From: CAG-177 sp003514385
GTDB lineage: Bacteria > Bacillota > Clostridia > Oscillospirales > Acutalibacteraceae
Length of the DNA: 64,000 nt
Assembly: GCA_051920445.1 (NCBI GenBank)
Contig: JBPPLN010000002.1
Coordinates: forward strand, 124,001-188,000
Reading direction: 5' to 3'
In this document: positions 33,004-40,941 of the stretch, one piece after another
Layout of the letters: every line of letters starts with the position of its first letter
How positions within the stretch are numbered: position 1 is the first letter of the stretch
The notes under the pieces: generated by a model
Databases searched by the model: none
The model's input: only the letters and a program-made list of their open reading frames with translations
What the model was told of the DNA's origin: nothing
Program-made: the position numbers and the translations under genes

Positions 33004-33222
33004 TCACGCATTAGATTTTTCTATCAATTCCAAATACTCTAAAATGTTGAGCTTTGGGATTCGATAACGGCGGCCGACAACAAAACTTTTAATCGTGCCT
33101 GCTTTCAAAAGGCGATATGCTGTCTTGGTACTTATGCCGCCGAGCATTTCACACATCTGCTCAACTGTAACGACATCAGGATAATCGCAAAAAAGGAGTT
33201 TATAGGCGTCCTGTGACTTCAT
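33004..33222 (-). CDS. xis: excisionase (MerR-like helix-turn-helix)
   Basis: 72 residues. VVTVEQMCEMLGGISTKTAY then RLLKAGTIKSFVVGRRYRIP is the excisionase-type winged helix. It bends the element ends and directs Int toward excision. GGAGG before the ATG; 9 bp downstream of the MazF-like gene. Confidence 0.92.
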   Translation of the reverse strand: MKSQDAYKLLFCDYPDVVTVEQMCEMLGGISTKTAYRLLKAGTIKSFVVGRRYRIPKLNILEYLELIEKSNA

Positions 33223-33231
33223 AAGCGCCTC

Positions 33232-33756
33232 CTATCTGCCTTTTGGAATGACCTCATAATTGAAGCCATCTCTGCGGTTGCAGTTGGCACAAGCGCCGTG
33301 TTTCTCCTGCGGGGATTCAACCTTGCGTAAATCAAAAACACCCATACCGCAGAATTTATCGGCACAGGTGTTGCAAAGGCAAAGTATGAGTTTTTTCGGA
33401 ATACTATCTATCAGATCAATGCTGATAGCAAGGGCGTGATTCATTTCTGTAATCTGTCCAGCCGATAGTCTGCCGACAAAATTATTCAATCGGCGTTTGT
33501 CAATGGTTCGCAGTTGTTCCAGAAGAACGATAGAGGGCTGTTCAAGGCCACATTCCGTCCCGATGTAATAGTGAGTGGGTAATTTGCTTTTCGTGGCTGT
33601 ACGGCTTGATATGGCGGCCACAATGACCGTAGGGCTGTGACGATTACCGACATTGTTCTGAATGATAACGACCGGGCGATAGCCCTCTTGTTCCGAGCCG
33701 ACACCTTTGCCGAGATCAGCATAGAAAATATCGCCCCGTAAATATGTTTTGTTCAT
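33232..33756 (-). CDS. PemK/MazF-like protein with C-terminal cysteine cluster
   Basis: 174 residues. The N-terminal ~115 residues are a MazF/PemK fold (RGDIFYADLGKGVGSEQEGY, RPVVIIQNN, LLEQLRTIDKRRL), normally an mRNA interferase. The C-terminus adds Cys-rich CLCNTCADKFC and CANCNRRDG, a possible zinc site. No antitoxin gene is adjacent; it sits 9 bp before xis in the recombination module, so it may regulate the element. Start ATG has GGGAGG; upstream frame extension is non-coding. Confidence 0.85.
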   Translation of the reverse strand: MNKTYLRGDIFYADLGKGVGSEQEGYRPVVIIQNNVGNRHSPTVIVAAISSRTATKSKLPTHYYIGTECGLEQPSIVLLEQLRTIDKRRLNNFVGRLSAGQITEMNHALAISIDLIDSIPKKLILCLCNTCADKFCGMGVFDLRKVESPQEKHGACANCNRRDGFNYEVIPKGR

Positions 33757-33785
33757 GATTTTGACCTCCCAAATAAATTTAGACG

Positions 33786-33813
33786 GGTATATCCCGCCTA
33801 TGTAAGAGGTCAA
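33786..33813 (-). promoter_or_regulatory. possible promoter of mazF-like/xis
   Basis: Minus-strand TTGACC (33808-33813), 16-bp spacer, TATACC (33786-33791). Confidence 0.45.
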
Positions 33814-33929
33814 GCAGCAGAACAGGAATAAGTCGGAAAGGTATAAATAAATCCCTGCTTTATAGAACCGTTCCGCCGCTTGACCGTTTATTTTCAAATA
33901 ATCCTATTTGTCCTCGACACCCCGGATCG

Positions 33930-34103
33930 TTATGGGAAGTCATCAAACGGCTGGCGGCTCACCAGCTCCACGGGAATCTCACCCCCGGTAGGTTCTCTAT
34001 CGGCTGCTCTCATTGCCTGCGACGGCTCACACACGAAAAATGCTGCTCGCTCGGACTGTGACTGAACAGGAGTATCATTAGCCCTATTGCTTATCATCGC
34101 CAT
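33930..34103 (-). CDS. 57-residue conserved-looking small protein of the element
   Basis: Starts MAMISNRANDTPVQSQSE, has FFVCEPSQAMRAADREP, and ends PFDDFP. No domain recognised. The ATG at 34103 has GGAGG at 8 nt, and that Shine-Dalgarno lies inside a CGGGA-GGC-TCCCG hairpin, so translation may be controlled. Lies between the sigma-like gene and the recombination module. Confidence 0.6.
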   Translation of the reverse strand: MAMISNRANDTPVQSQSERAAFFVCEPSQAMRAADREPTGGEIPVELVSRQPFDDFP

Positions 34104-34136
34104 ACCGGGAGCCTCCCGATACTTATAGCCGGCTAT

Positions 34137-34325
34137 TTATCGCTCCTTGCCGGAAATCAGAAAGCCAAAGACCGTATAATCAAAATAGGTGTAATCTCGT
34201 TGCTTCTGTTTTCCGCAAATCGTGGCGCAGCCGCTAATGTGGCTTATGCTCATCACAATAGCAATAGGAATGTGTTTGATGAATGGGTATTCAGTTGTAA
34301 AAGAGCAAACCCATTCACCGCACAA
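34137..34325 (-). CDS. possible small protein, doubtful
   Basis: An open frame of 62 codons beginning with TTG and containing a short hydrophobic stretch (IPIAIVMSISHISG) and several Cys. No good ribosome site. The rest of the region 34104-34395 shows no other gene; a hairpin-like GTTTTCCG...CGGAAAAC pair occurs within it. Confidence 0.25.
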   Translation of the reverse strand: MCGEWVCSFTTEYPFIKHIPIAIVMSISHISGCATICGKQKQRDYTYFDYTVFGFLISGKER

Positions 34326-34395
34326 AACGGAAAACAGGCAGAGAGTTTTCGTACCTCTCCACCTGTTTTCTCACTTAAAGCCTAAAACACAGGGA

Positions 34396-34866
34396 CTATT
34401 TCAAAATTTTTTTCAAATTATTCAGAGCGGCATAAATCGAATCCTGCACCGTCTGATATTTGCATCCCGCCATTTCTGCAATTTGGGAGTATGTAAGTCC
34501 ATTGAAATAATACAGTATGAGCCTGCGCCGTTGTGTTTCGGGCAGTTTGTTTATAGCGTTGTGCAACGCCTCATACCGCATATTGCGAAGAACCGCATCC
34601 TCAACCGATTCCGGGAGAACAAACGCCCGGTCATATAAAGTAGCCTCGGTAAGTTCTGAATGCTCGTAATGCCGATCCATTTCATTAAGAAATGAAAGAT
34701 CGTCCAGTTCAAAGCAATCCAGAAGTTCAAATAATTCTTTGTTTATCAGCAATTCCCGTAACACACCTTGTCCGTCCCGAAAGGAAAGATAATGCTTGTC
34801 CTGTCGTTTGGAAAGTGTATAGGGATTGTCTTTGTCTTTTCTGCGTTTTGGACGCTTCTCGTCCAT
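34396..34866 (-). CDS. sigma-70 region-4-like regulator of the element
   Basis: 156 residues. Basic N-terminus (DEKRPKRRKDKDNPY), then a C-terminal region-4 helix-turn-helix: INKLPETQRRRLILYYFNGL and TYSQIAEMAGCKYQTVQDSI. Similar small sigma-like proteins are standard in Tn916/Tn1549 elements, where they activate transfer or recombination genes. GGAGG ribosome site overlaps a perfect inverted repeat (34880-34913). Confidence 0.88.
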   Translation of the reverse strand: MDEKRPKRRKDKDNPYTLSKRQDKHYLSFRDGQGVLRELLINKELFELLDCFELDDLSFLNEMDRHYEHSELTEATLYDRAFVLPESVEDAVLRNMRYEALHNAINKLPETQRRRLILYYFNGLTYSQIAEMAGCKYQTVQDSIYAALNNLKKILK

Positions 34867-34879
34867 AGTCGTTTCCTCC

Positions 34880-34913
34880 GATCAATCTGAAATTTGAGAA
34901 ATTCAGATTGATC
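34880..34913 (-). promoter_or_regulatory. perfect 12-bp inverted repeat at the ribosome site of the sigma-like gene
   Basis: GATCAATCTGAA-N10-TTCAGATTGATC. Its first base is the last base of the CGGAGG ribosome site (34875-34880). Can be an operator or an RNA hairpin that limits ribosome access. Confidence 0.75.
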
Positions 34914-34972
34914 GAGGCGGTGAACGGCAACGTGGTAACGGGGTTTTGCTATATACAAAAACGCACCTGCAT

Positions 34973-35102
34973 AACGGCAAAAATCGCCGTAACACAAGTG
35001 CATTATAGTTTATGTCATATAAAATATGGTCTGTGGGTTCAGGGTAAGAGCCATAATATCCCGATGCAAAATTTAGACTTTTTTTGACCGTGTACCATCG
35101 GG
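34973..35102 (-). promoter_or_regulatory. leader hairpins ahead of the sigma-like gene
   Basis: After the leader ORF, the minus-strand transcript would contain CCCGATG...CATCGGG (arms at the two ends of 35062-35102, with a TCAAAAAAAGTC loop) and then ACGGC-GATTTTT-GCCGT (34973-34991). The second resembles a terminator with internal T-run. With the sequestered leader ORF this looks like an attenuation region. No other gene lies in 34914-35381. Confidence 0.5.
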
Positions 35103-35113
35103 GCATAGGCGGT

Positions 35114-35179
35114 CTAAGTCATACAATTATACTCGCTGCTCATAATCAGCAGCGAAGCGTTGGCGGCAGTCCAGCGCAT
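35114..35179 (-). CDS. 21-residue leader peptide
   Basis: ATG at 35177-35179, 6 nt after a perfect GGAGG; begins MRWTAANASLL and ends in EYNCMT before TAG. The Shine-Dalgarno is in a 7-bp stem (35186-35192 with 35207-35213) that would hide it. The coding region itself contains the hairpin CGCTGCT-N7-AGCAGCG (35134-35154). This is the usual arrangement of a ribosome-sensing leader; the signal is unknown. Confidence 0.55.
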   Translation of the reverse strand: MRWTAANASLLIMSSEYNCMT

Positions 35180-35381
35180 AAAAAACCTCCAAACCAAAAC
35201 GCTGAATTGGAGGGATAGGCATAACTACACACCCCGGCAAAACCTCGTTTTTTTATTTGTCGGGGCTGTTATTCTATTCAGTTCAATAATTTACGAACTG
35301 CCCGTTCATTTATAATTGAATTACCATGCCATTATCAACATGACATAATTAGGTACAATTATATGTGGAGGTGAACCGACA

Positions 35382-35720
35382 GTGCATAAAGAACCTGAAA
35401 CGCTTGGAGAAATCCTTAAAACTGCTCGTATGCGTGCCGATATTACAATGGAAACGCTGGCGGAAAGAGTTGATATTACCGAGCGATACTTATATCGGAT
35501 TGAGAACGAGGGAAAGAAACCCAGTTTTGATGTCCTCTATAAACTCATCCGGGAACTTGCAATACCAGCGGATTCGATTTTCTATCCCGAAAAGCCGTCC
35601 AAAGATTCCGAAATAGAAAATCTTGTCCGTATGCTTTACGGCTGTAATGAGCGTTCAATGGAAATTATCAAAGCAACCGTAAAAGCCACATTGGAAAGTC
35701 AACCAAAAGAACAATCATAA
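35382..35720 (+). CDS. XRE-family transcriptional regulator
   Basis: 112 residues, GTG start behind GGAGGTG. Helix-turn-helix at about 8-65: TLGEILKTARMRADITMETL then AERVDITERYLYRIENEGK. The C-terminal tail may dimerise. The only rightward gene of the element so far, convergent with the KTR gene and divergent from the sigma-like operon, the position of the element's repressor. Confidence 0.88.
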   Translation: MHKEPETLGEILKTARMRADITMETLAERVDITERYLYRIENEGKKPSFDVLYKLIRELAIPADSIFYPEKPSKDSEIENLVRMLYGCNERSMEIIKATVKATLESQPKEQS

Positions 35721-35737
35721 AGCTGCTTTTCAAAAAA

Positions 35738-35781
35738 CAGAGCCGATGATCTGCGAGGTATCTCACAGGTCATCGGCTCTG
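35738..35781 (+). terminator. terminator of the XRE gene
   Basis: CAGAGCCGATGA / TCATCGGCTCTG, a perfect 12-bp stem with a 20-nt loop; no long T-run. Confidence 0.65.
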
Positions 35782-35784
35782 CGT

Positions 35785-35959
35785 CTATGCGTCCGGCTCT
35801 TTGATGACAACTATATTCAAATTTTCAACTTCGATCAAACTTTCCTGCTTGCATTTCGGACAGTAGAGAGGAAAATTCTTTAATACTGTGTCCTCTCTGA
35901 TTTTGTCACGCGTTTTACCTACCGCAGGTTGGGCATAAAATCCAATGCTCATTTCTCAT
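35785..35959 (-). pseudogene. Cys-rich KTR protein, frameshifted
   Basis: ATG at 35957-35959 starts MRNEHWILCPTCG, then one extra base in CGGTAGGTAAAACG shifts the frame; from there a second frame reads KTRDKIREDTVLKNFPLYCP, KCKQESLIEVENLN and ends at TAG 35785-35787. Together they are a full Cys-rich KTR family protein (about 57 residues, two CxxC), a common ICE passenger. Broken by a one-base insertion unless frameshifting is programmed. Confidence 0.75.
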
Positions 35960-35996
35960 TGCATCACCGCCTTTTCATACAATCATTTTTACATCA

Positions 35997-38183
35997 TCAC
36001 ACAAAATCATTTCTGACATCCGCAATAATATCTCCATTTTTGATTTTCCATAGCCCATATAGCGATGTAAGAAACATAATAAGGAACATAGCCAATGAAG
36101 ATATTACAAATGCTCCAAGCGGAAATACAAAATCAATTACCGCACCGACTACAATGCTTTTATATATCAGATAGCATAACGGCAAAGAAGAAATGTCGCC
36201 GATTAAGATCGCAAGCAAACCATTCCGCAGGTTTTCGATGCAGAGCATAGCAAACAGCTTATTTACCGTCATTCCTACCGAACGCAATACCGCAAATTCA
36301 CGCTTACGCATATTGAGGCTCGTAGTTATGACATTGAAAACATTTGCACAGGATATTACGGTCAAGAGAATTAAAAAAGAAGTGGAAAACAGTCTTATCA
36401 TTGCTGCAAGGTTTCTTTGGGACTCATAGCTTTCGGCAGAGTTGAATATGGAAACATCTTCGGCAAGACCAACGCTCGTTAAATAATCCGTTGTGTTTTT
36501 TTGAATGTTCGCATAGTTTGGGGATTGTATCATTATTTCCTTGCTTGTGATTTCTGCATTAAACTCAGGCATACGGCTTTCGGGAATTAAAATACTGACT
36601 CCTCCGCTGTTTGCTCTAAATTCAAACGGAAAGTCATAGTTGCCAACCGTAAAATCAACGCTGAAAAAAGTATCGTAATAATTCTCATAATCAAAGCGGT
36701 CATTTGGATTTGCGTTTATATCTTGGTTGAGCCGTTCACTCGCCGCTTCGCTCATATAACGGACATCGGCGTGATAGCTTCCGTCTTTCAAGATAGGAAA
36801 ACTCGTGCTTTTACTATCCTCGTCGATTTCATCATAAAAGGCACTCGCATAAACGGAATTATCATTTTTAAGTCCATTTTGCGAAAGGAACTCTGCATAG
36901 CGTTCATTTGAAATAATGAATATATAAAACGGAGCTTTATATAATTCGGAGCTTTCTTTAAGAGTAGCCCAATCCGAGTCTCGGTAGTTGTCAGTGAGCC
37001 ATTCCGAATTAAGTAAAACACTATGAAAATGCGAGGGACTTTCTGCAAACCAACCGACTTCATCAATGCCGTCCTGCGATTTTACAAAGCTGTATAACCC
37101 GTCAAATTTTTTCGTACCAAGCTCCATAGAATAGTTCATACGCAAATCGTAGCCTATGTTCTTCCGTTCTGCTTCTACAAATGAGAGCATATACAGGCTG
37201 AACGCATTTGCAGACACAAAGAGAAAGATACTGATTGCCAGCGAAAAAGTGATTGCACGAAACGCTTTCTTTTCTCGTTTTATGGTACGCTTTGCAAGCA
37301 GATTTTCAGCAGAGGAAGTAAAGTTACTGCACTTTACTTTCATTACACCTTTTTCACCTTTAAGATTGCTTATGATTGAAATTTTGGAAGCGGAACGCGC
37401 AGGAACACCGGCAGATAGGAATACCAACAAATAACCGAAAATTGTAGTAAGAACCAGCAGCCACCCGTTAATGTGCAGCCGCATATCCATATTGACATAG
37501 AGGATTTTTCCCATATATGCCCCGAAAACATCAAGTAAAGCCCAGGAAGAGAAAACACCAAGAACCATGCCAAGCGGTATGGCAAGCGTTCCAAGTAAAA
37601 GGGCTTCGGCATATACAATCGTGCGAATGTCTTTTTTCGTTGCACCGATTGAGGACAAAAGACCAATCTCTTTTGTTCTTTCGGAAACAGATATGGCAAA
37701 GGCGTTATATATCAAAGAAACCGCACCGACAGCGATTATAAGGAGCAACGCGGCGGCAATGCCTATAATAAGGCTCTTGATATTCTCGTTTTGCGAAACA
37801 CCCAGATAGGAAAGCAATTCTGTATGATAGGAATATTCTGTTGTTTCACTTAAATATCGGCTTGCAAATTCGTACACCTCGTCTGGATTTTTAAGTGTAA
37901 TGCGGAATACATCATTTTCGTCAATGGAGATCATTTGGGTGGATAAAACGCCCTCTGCCGCTTCAAGGTCTGCTATTTGTTCTGCGGTGGTGTTATACAC
38001 GGCAATATGCCAATTTCCGTCCTTTTCGATAATGGAATCTATCGCAGAATCGAGCATAGAATTTAACAGCGTAAAAATCGTACACACCATGAGGACGGAC
38101 AATACAATTCCCATAAGTGTTATCAGCGTTCGCCCTTTATTTTTCCGCAAGCTCCTTGTTGCAAGTTTAATACAAACACCCAT
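35997..38183 (-). CDS. ABC transporter permease, FtsX/MacB-like
   Basis: 728 residues. N-terminal helix after RSLRKNKGRTLITLMGIVLS, large extracytoplasmic regions, and FtsX-like helix triplets (about 150-260 and 590-715). Works with the ATPase encoded 2 bp upstream; such two-gene exporters move or sense peptides such as bacitracin-type antibiotics. GAGGG ribosome site. Last gene of the ECF-controlled lipoprotein-ATPase-permease operon. Confidence 0.9.
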   Translation of the reverse strand: MGVCIKLATRSLRKNKGRTLITLMGIVLSVLMVCTIFTLLNSMLDSAIDSIIEKDGNWHIAVYNTTAEQIADLEAAEGVLSTQMISIDENDVFRITLKNPDEVYEFASRYLSETTEYSYHTELLSYLGVSQNENIKSLIIGIAAALLLIIAVGAVSLIYNAFAISVSERTKEIGLLSSIGATKKDIRTIVYAEALLLGTLAIPLGMVLGVFSSWALLDVFGAYMGKILYVNMDMRLHINGWLLVLTTIFGYLLVFLSAGVPARSASKISIISNLKGEKGVMKVKCSNFTSSAENLLAKRTIKREKKAFRAITFSLAISIFLFVSANAFSLYMLSFVEAERKNIGYDLRMNYSMELGTKKFDGLYSFVKSQDGIDEVGWFAESPSHFHSVLLNSEWLTDNYRDSDWATLKESSELYKAPFYIFIISNERYAEFLSQNGLKNDNSVYASAFYDEIDEDSKSTSFPILKDGSYHADVRYMSEAASERLNQDINANPNDRFDYENYYDTFFSVDFTVGNYDFPFEFRANSGGVSILIPESRMPEFNAEITSKEIMIQSPNYANIQKNTTDYLTSVGLAEDVSIFNSAESYESQRNLAAMIRLFSTSFLILLTVISCANVFNVITTSLNMRKREFAVLRSVGMTVNKLFAMLCIENLRNGLLAILIGDISSLPLCYLIYKSIVVGAVIDFVFPLGAFVISSLAMFLIMFLTSLYGLWKIKNGDIIADVRNDFV

Positions 38184-38185
38184 AG

Positions 38186-38854
38186 TTATCCCTCCGAGAG
38201 CTTACCGTCCTTGATGATAAGCATACGGTCTGCCAACTTTGCAAGCTCCAAATTGTGCGTAATCATAATGAGCGTTTGACCGTATTGTTTATTTGCACTC
38301 CCCAGAAGCTCCATTACCTCTGCTGCACTTTTGCTGTCAAGATTTCCTGTCGGTTCGTCGGCAAGCATAAGCGCAGGATTTGTAAATAAAACTCTGCCTA
38401 TGGCACAGCGTTGTTGCTGACCGCCTGAAAGCTGGCTCGGCAGATGACTTCTTCGCTCTTTCATTCCAAGCGTATCCAGCAATCGGTCAAGCGTTTCTTT
38501 GTCGGTTTTCTTTTTATCAAGGCGGCAAGGGAGCGTTATGTTTTCCTCAACCGTCAAAGTGGGAACGAGATTATAAAACTGATAGATTAAGCCCGCCTTT
38601 CGTCTGCGATAATAGGCAAGCTCCTTTTCGCTCTTGGCATATATATCCTCACCATCTACATACACCTTGCCGGAGGTGGGGCGGTCAATACCGGCAAGGA
38701 TATGTAACAAGGTCGATTTTCCCGATCCCGACGGACCGATGATAGAAACAAATTCGCCTTTTTCTACGGTAAAAGATACATTGTCAAGTGCTTTAACCTC
38801 TGCCTCTCCCGCTTGATATGTTTTGCATAGATTACAAACATTCAGTATCGGCAT
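38186..38854 (-). CDS. ABC transporter ATP-binding protein
   Basis: 222 residues: Walker A GPSGSGKST, signature LSGGQQQR, Walker B ALMLADEPTG, switch His in ITHN. LolD/MacB-type subfamily. Two ATGs are possible: the one at 38863 overlaps the lipoprotein stop (ATGA) but is too close to AAAGGA; the second, 38854, has 9-nt spacing. Confidence 0.93.
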   Translation of the reverse strand: MPILNVCNLCKTYQAGEAEVKALDNVSFTVEKGEFVSIIGPSGSGKSTLLHILAGIDRPTSGKVYVDGEDIYAKSEKELAYYRRRKAGLIYQFYNLVPTLTVEENITLPCRLDKKKTDKETLDRLLDTLGMKERRSHLPSQLSGGQQQRCAIGRVLFTNPALMLADEPTGNLDSKSAAEVMELLGSANKQYGQTLIMITHNLELAKLADRMLIIKDGKLSEG

Positions 38855-38859
38855 ATAAA

Positions 38860-39510
38860 TCATTCCTTTGTAAGGCTTTCTTGTATTTTAGCTTCTGCTT
38901 CATCAAGATTGGCAAAGCTGGTAATTGCACCGTCAAACAGATCAGCATTGAAACGAATAGCTCCGTCGGACAAGATAACAGCAAAATGATCTTCTCCGAA
39001 CATGAAATAGTCGCAAATGTCGTCATAATAAAAAGTTTTACCATTCATTTCAGAACAGCTATCCTCTGTAACCTTGTTCAAAAGAAAAATACCTTCTATT
39101 CCGCTCTTGAAATGAGAAATTACCGTAGACGAATCATTTGCGGAAGCGTTATCCACACAACTCGGCAGCAAAACTGTTACCGTACTGTCTGGCTCTGCTT
39201 CTCCTGAAATAACCTTTGTGATTTTTATGGCAGCAAGTGCTTTTTGAGCGGTTTCACCTTTGCCGTAATCAATCTCAATATTGCGTACCGTTTCTATTGT
39301 GCCGCGGACAATCGTATTGCTGTAACTGTTAAAGATTTCGTCTGAGGTCAAAGGGGTGGGTGAAATCGTTGTTTTTTCAAATTCGTCAATGTAGGTAATT
39401 GCGATACCTTTGGAACGCTCCAATTCAAAATCACCTTTTGAAGAACACCCTGTAAAAATAAGGGTAGCTGCGATCAGCAAGAGCGAAAGTGTAAAAATGG
39501 TCTTTTTCAT
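38860..39510 (-). CDS. lipoprotein, unknown
   Basis: 216 residues with a lipoprotein signal: KKTIFTLSLLLIAATLIFTGC, Cys near residue 22. The mature part has no recognised domain; acidic, beta-rich. First gene after the ECF promoter at 39564-39590 and followed by the ABC exporter, so it probably is its extracellular binding or sensor component. Confidence 0.8.
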   Translation of the reverse strand: MKKTIFTLSLLLIAATLIFTGCSSKGDFELERSKGIAITYIDEFEKTTISPTPLTSDEIFNSYSNTIVRGTIETVRNIEIDYGKGETAQKALAAIKITKVISGEAEPDSTVTVLLPSCVDNASANDSSTVISHFKSGIEGIFLLNKVTEDSCSEMNGKTFYYDDICDYFMFGEDHFAVILSDGAIRFNADLFDGAITSFANLDEAEAKIQESLTKE

Positions 39511-39563
39511 AAGTTTTGCATCCTTTCATAATTTGTTTTAGGCTTTCATGCCTTACTTATATA

Positions 39564-39590
39564 AACACAAAAGGCGAAATATCGGATGCA
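39564..39590 (-). promoter_or_regulatory. ECF-type promoter of the lipoprotein-ABC operon
   Basis: Minus-strand TGCATCCGA (39582-39590), 13 bp, GTGTT (39564-39568) followed by TATA. Identical motif and spacing precede the sigma gene itself (40748-40774). Leader length about 50 nt. Confidence 0.65.
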
Positions 39591-39591
39591 A

Positions 39592-39627
39592 AAAGCAGGC
39601 ATTTTTCAAAAGAAAACTGCCTGCTTT
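39592..39627 (-). terminator. terminator of the sigma/anti-sigma operon
   Basis: AAAGCAGGC / GCCTGCTTT with a 17-nt loop and TTTTTG on the minus strand; directly before the next ECF promoter. Confidence 0.8.
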
Positions 39628-39647
39628 GCGGTGCTGATTTTATATTG

Positions 39648-40199
39648 TTAATCAGTTACTATTTTTTCAAAATAGTAAAATTGCCCATCGCCCTGCAAAA
39701 TGATAACCTCGTCACTATATGGATATATCTTGGCTCCGATGATACTGTCTTTGTCGATCACGCTATCTGTCTGTATAATGTCCGTTTCGGTTAAAATTCC
39801 CGTAAATAAATCCGGGTTCTGTTTTAAGTCCGAAATATTGTTAAGTCCGTATTTGTCAATAACCAAGCGATTTGAAAAATAACCGTATTGCTCATTTTCG
39901 TATGAAATAGTGATTGAATAAATCACTTCTTGAACTATATGTTCCGGTTCTTTATTGAGAACAAATACAGCAGTAATGCTTAAACTGATAATCAAAACAA
40001 AAGTGGCAGCTAACGCGCTTATCTTTCTAAAAGACCATACAGCAGCCGTTTTGTGTTTATTTTGATTTGTGCCGAGCGTTGCATAAACCTTTTCGTCAAG
40101 AGAAGTAAGGTCGTGCTTTTCTTCTGATTCAGACGAAATATTATCAGCCTGTGTTTCGATATACTGTTTCATTGCTTCTTTGATTTTTTTATCGTTCAT
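39648..40199 (-). CDS. anti-sigma factor, single-pass membrane protein
   Basis: 183 residues. Cytoplasmic N-terminal ~70 residues, one membrane helix (ALAATFVLIISLSITAVFVL), extracytoplasmic C-terminal domain of about 95 residues. Its start overlaps the end of the sigma gene by 11 bp. Topology and coupling fit an ECF anti-sigma; the sensor domain is not a known one. The second ATG (40199) is chosen because the first abuts AAAGGAGG. Confidence 0.82.
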   Translation of the reverse strand: MNDKKIKEAMKQYIETQADNISSESEEKHDLTSLDEKVYATLGTNQNKHKTAAVWSFRKISALAATFVLIISLSITAVFVLNKEPEHIVQEVIYSITISYENEQYGYFSNRLVIDKYGLNNISDLKQNPDLFTGILTETDIIQTDSVIDKDSIIGAKIYPYSDEVIILQGDGQFYYFEKIVTD

Positions 40200-40707
40200 A
40201 TCCATCCTCCTTTAATCGAGCTTTCAGCAGCTTTTTTCCACGAGTGAGTTGTGATTTTACGGTGCCGTGCTTTCTGTTCAGAAAATCCGAAATCTGCGAT
40301 GTGGATAATTCGTAATACAAATGGAGGATTAGCACATCCCGATATTCGGCAGGCATACTTTTTATATTCTGATAGATGATTTTACAGCTTTCGTCTATAA
40401 TAACACTTTCAGCAATGCTTTCATCACTTGCAAATTCATACTCAATGTCTGACAAGGAGACCGTTTGAATATGTCTGTCCCGTATCATATTAAACGACAT
40501 ATGTTTTACCGCCATTGTCACATAATATATACAATCTTTGCTGTCAACATCTTTTATCGCATCTAAATTTCGCATAATCGGGGGGATTGTATTATGTACT
40601 GCGTCCTCTGCGTCCTGCGGATTTTTTAATATTTTCAATGCGACTGCATACATTGTGTTTTTATGCTTTTCATAAATGGCGGTCATTTTTTCAATTTCTT
40701 TACTCAT
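40189..40707 (-). CDS. ECF-type RNA polymerase sigma factor
   Basis: 172 residues. Region 2 (MYAVALKILKNPQDAEDAVH) and region 4 (PAEYRDVLILHLYYELSTSQ then ISDFLNRKHGTVKSQLTRG) are present, no region 1 or 3. ATG 40707 has GGAGG. Preceded by its own motif-bearing promoter, so probably autoregulated. Confidence 0.92.
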   Translation of the reverse strand: MSKEIEKMTAIYEKHKNTMYAVALKILKNPQDAEDAVHNTIPPIMRNLDAIKDVDSKDCIYYVTMAVKHMSFNMIRDRHIQTVSLSDIEYEFASDESIAESVIIDESCKIIYQNIKSMPAEYRDVLILHLYYELSTSQISDFLNRKHGTVKSQLTRGKKLLKARLKEDGYER

Positions 40708-40747
40708 ACGACCTCCTAAATTATAAGACACTCTCTCAATAATCTAT

Positions 40748-40774
40748 AACACGAAAAAAAGAATTTCGGATGCA
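40748..40774 (-). promoter_or_regulatory. ECF-type promoter of the sigma/anti-sigma operon
   Basis: Minus-strand TGCATCCGA (40766-40774), 13 bp, GTGTT (40748-40752) then ATAG. Same two blocks and spacing as at 39564-39590. Confidence 0.65.
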
Positions 40775-40912
40775 TTTTAGATAGTAGATTGAAAATTTAT
40801 TTTTTCACTGTTTTTAATTCCTCAATAGCGTTCCTTTACTGCCGTATCGTATATTTTAACACATAAAAGTTAAGAAATATAGTCTGCGTTTTGTTTCCTG
40901 ATAATTATGTAC

Positions 40913-40936
40913 CAACCGCCCCAAAAAAGGCGGTTG
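40913..40936 (-). terminator. terminator of the transfer operon
   Basis: CAACCGCC / GGCGGTTG, an 8-bp stem just beyond the CHAP gene stop. The T-run is stronger on the plus strand. Confidence 0.55.
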
Positions 40937-40941
40937 ATTTT

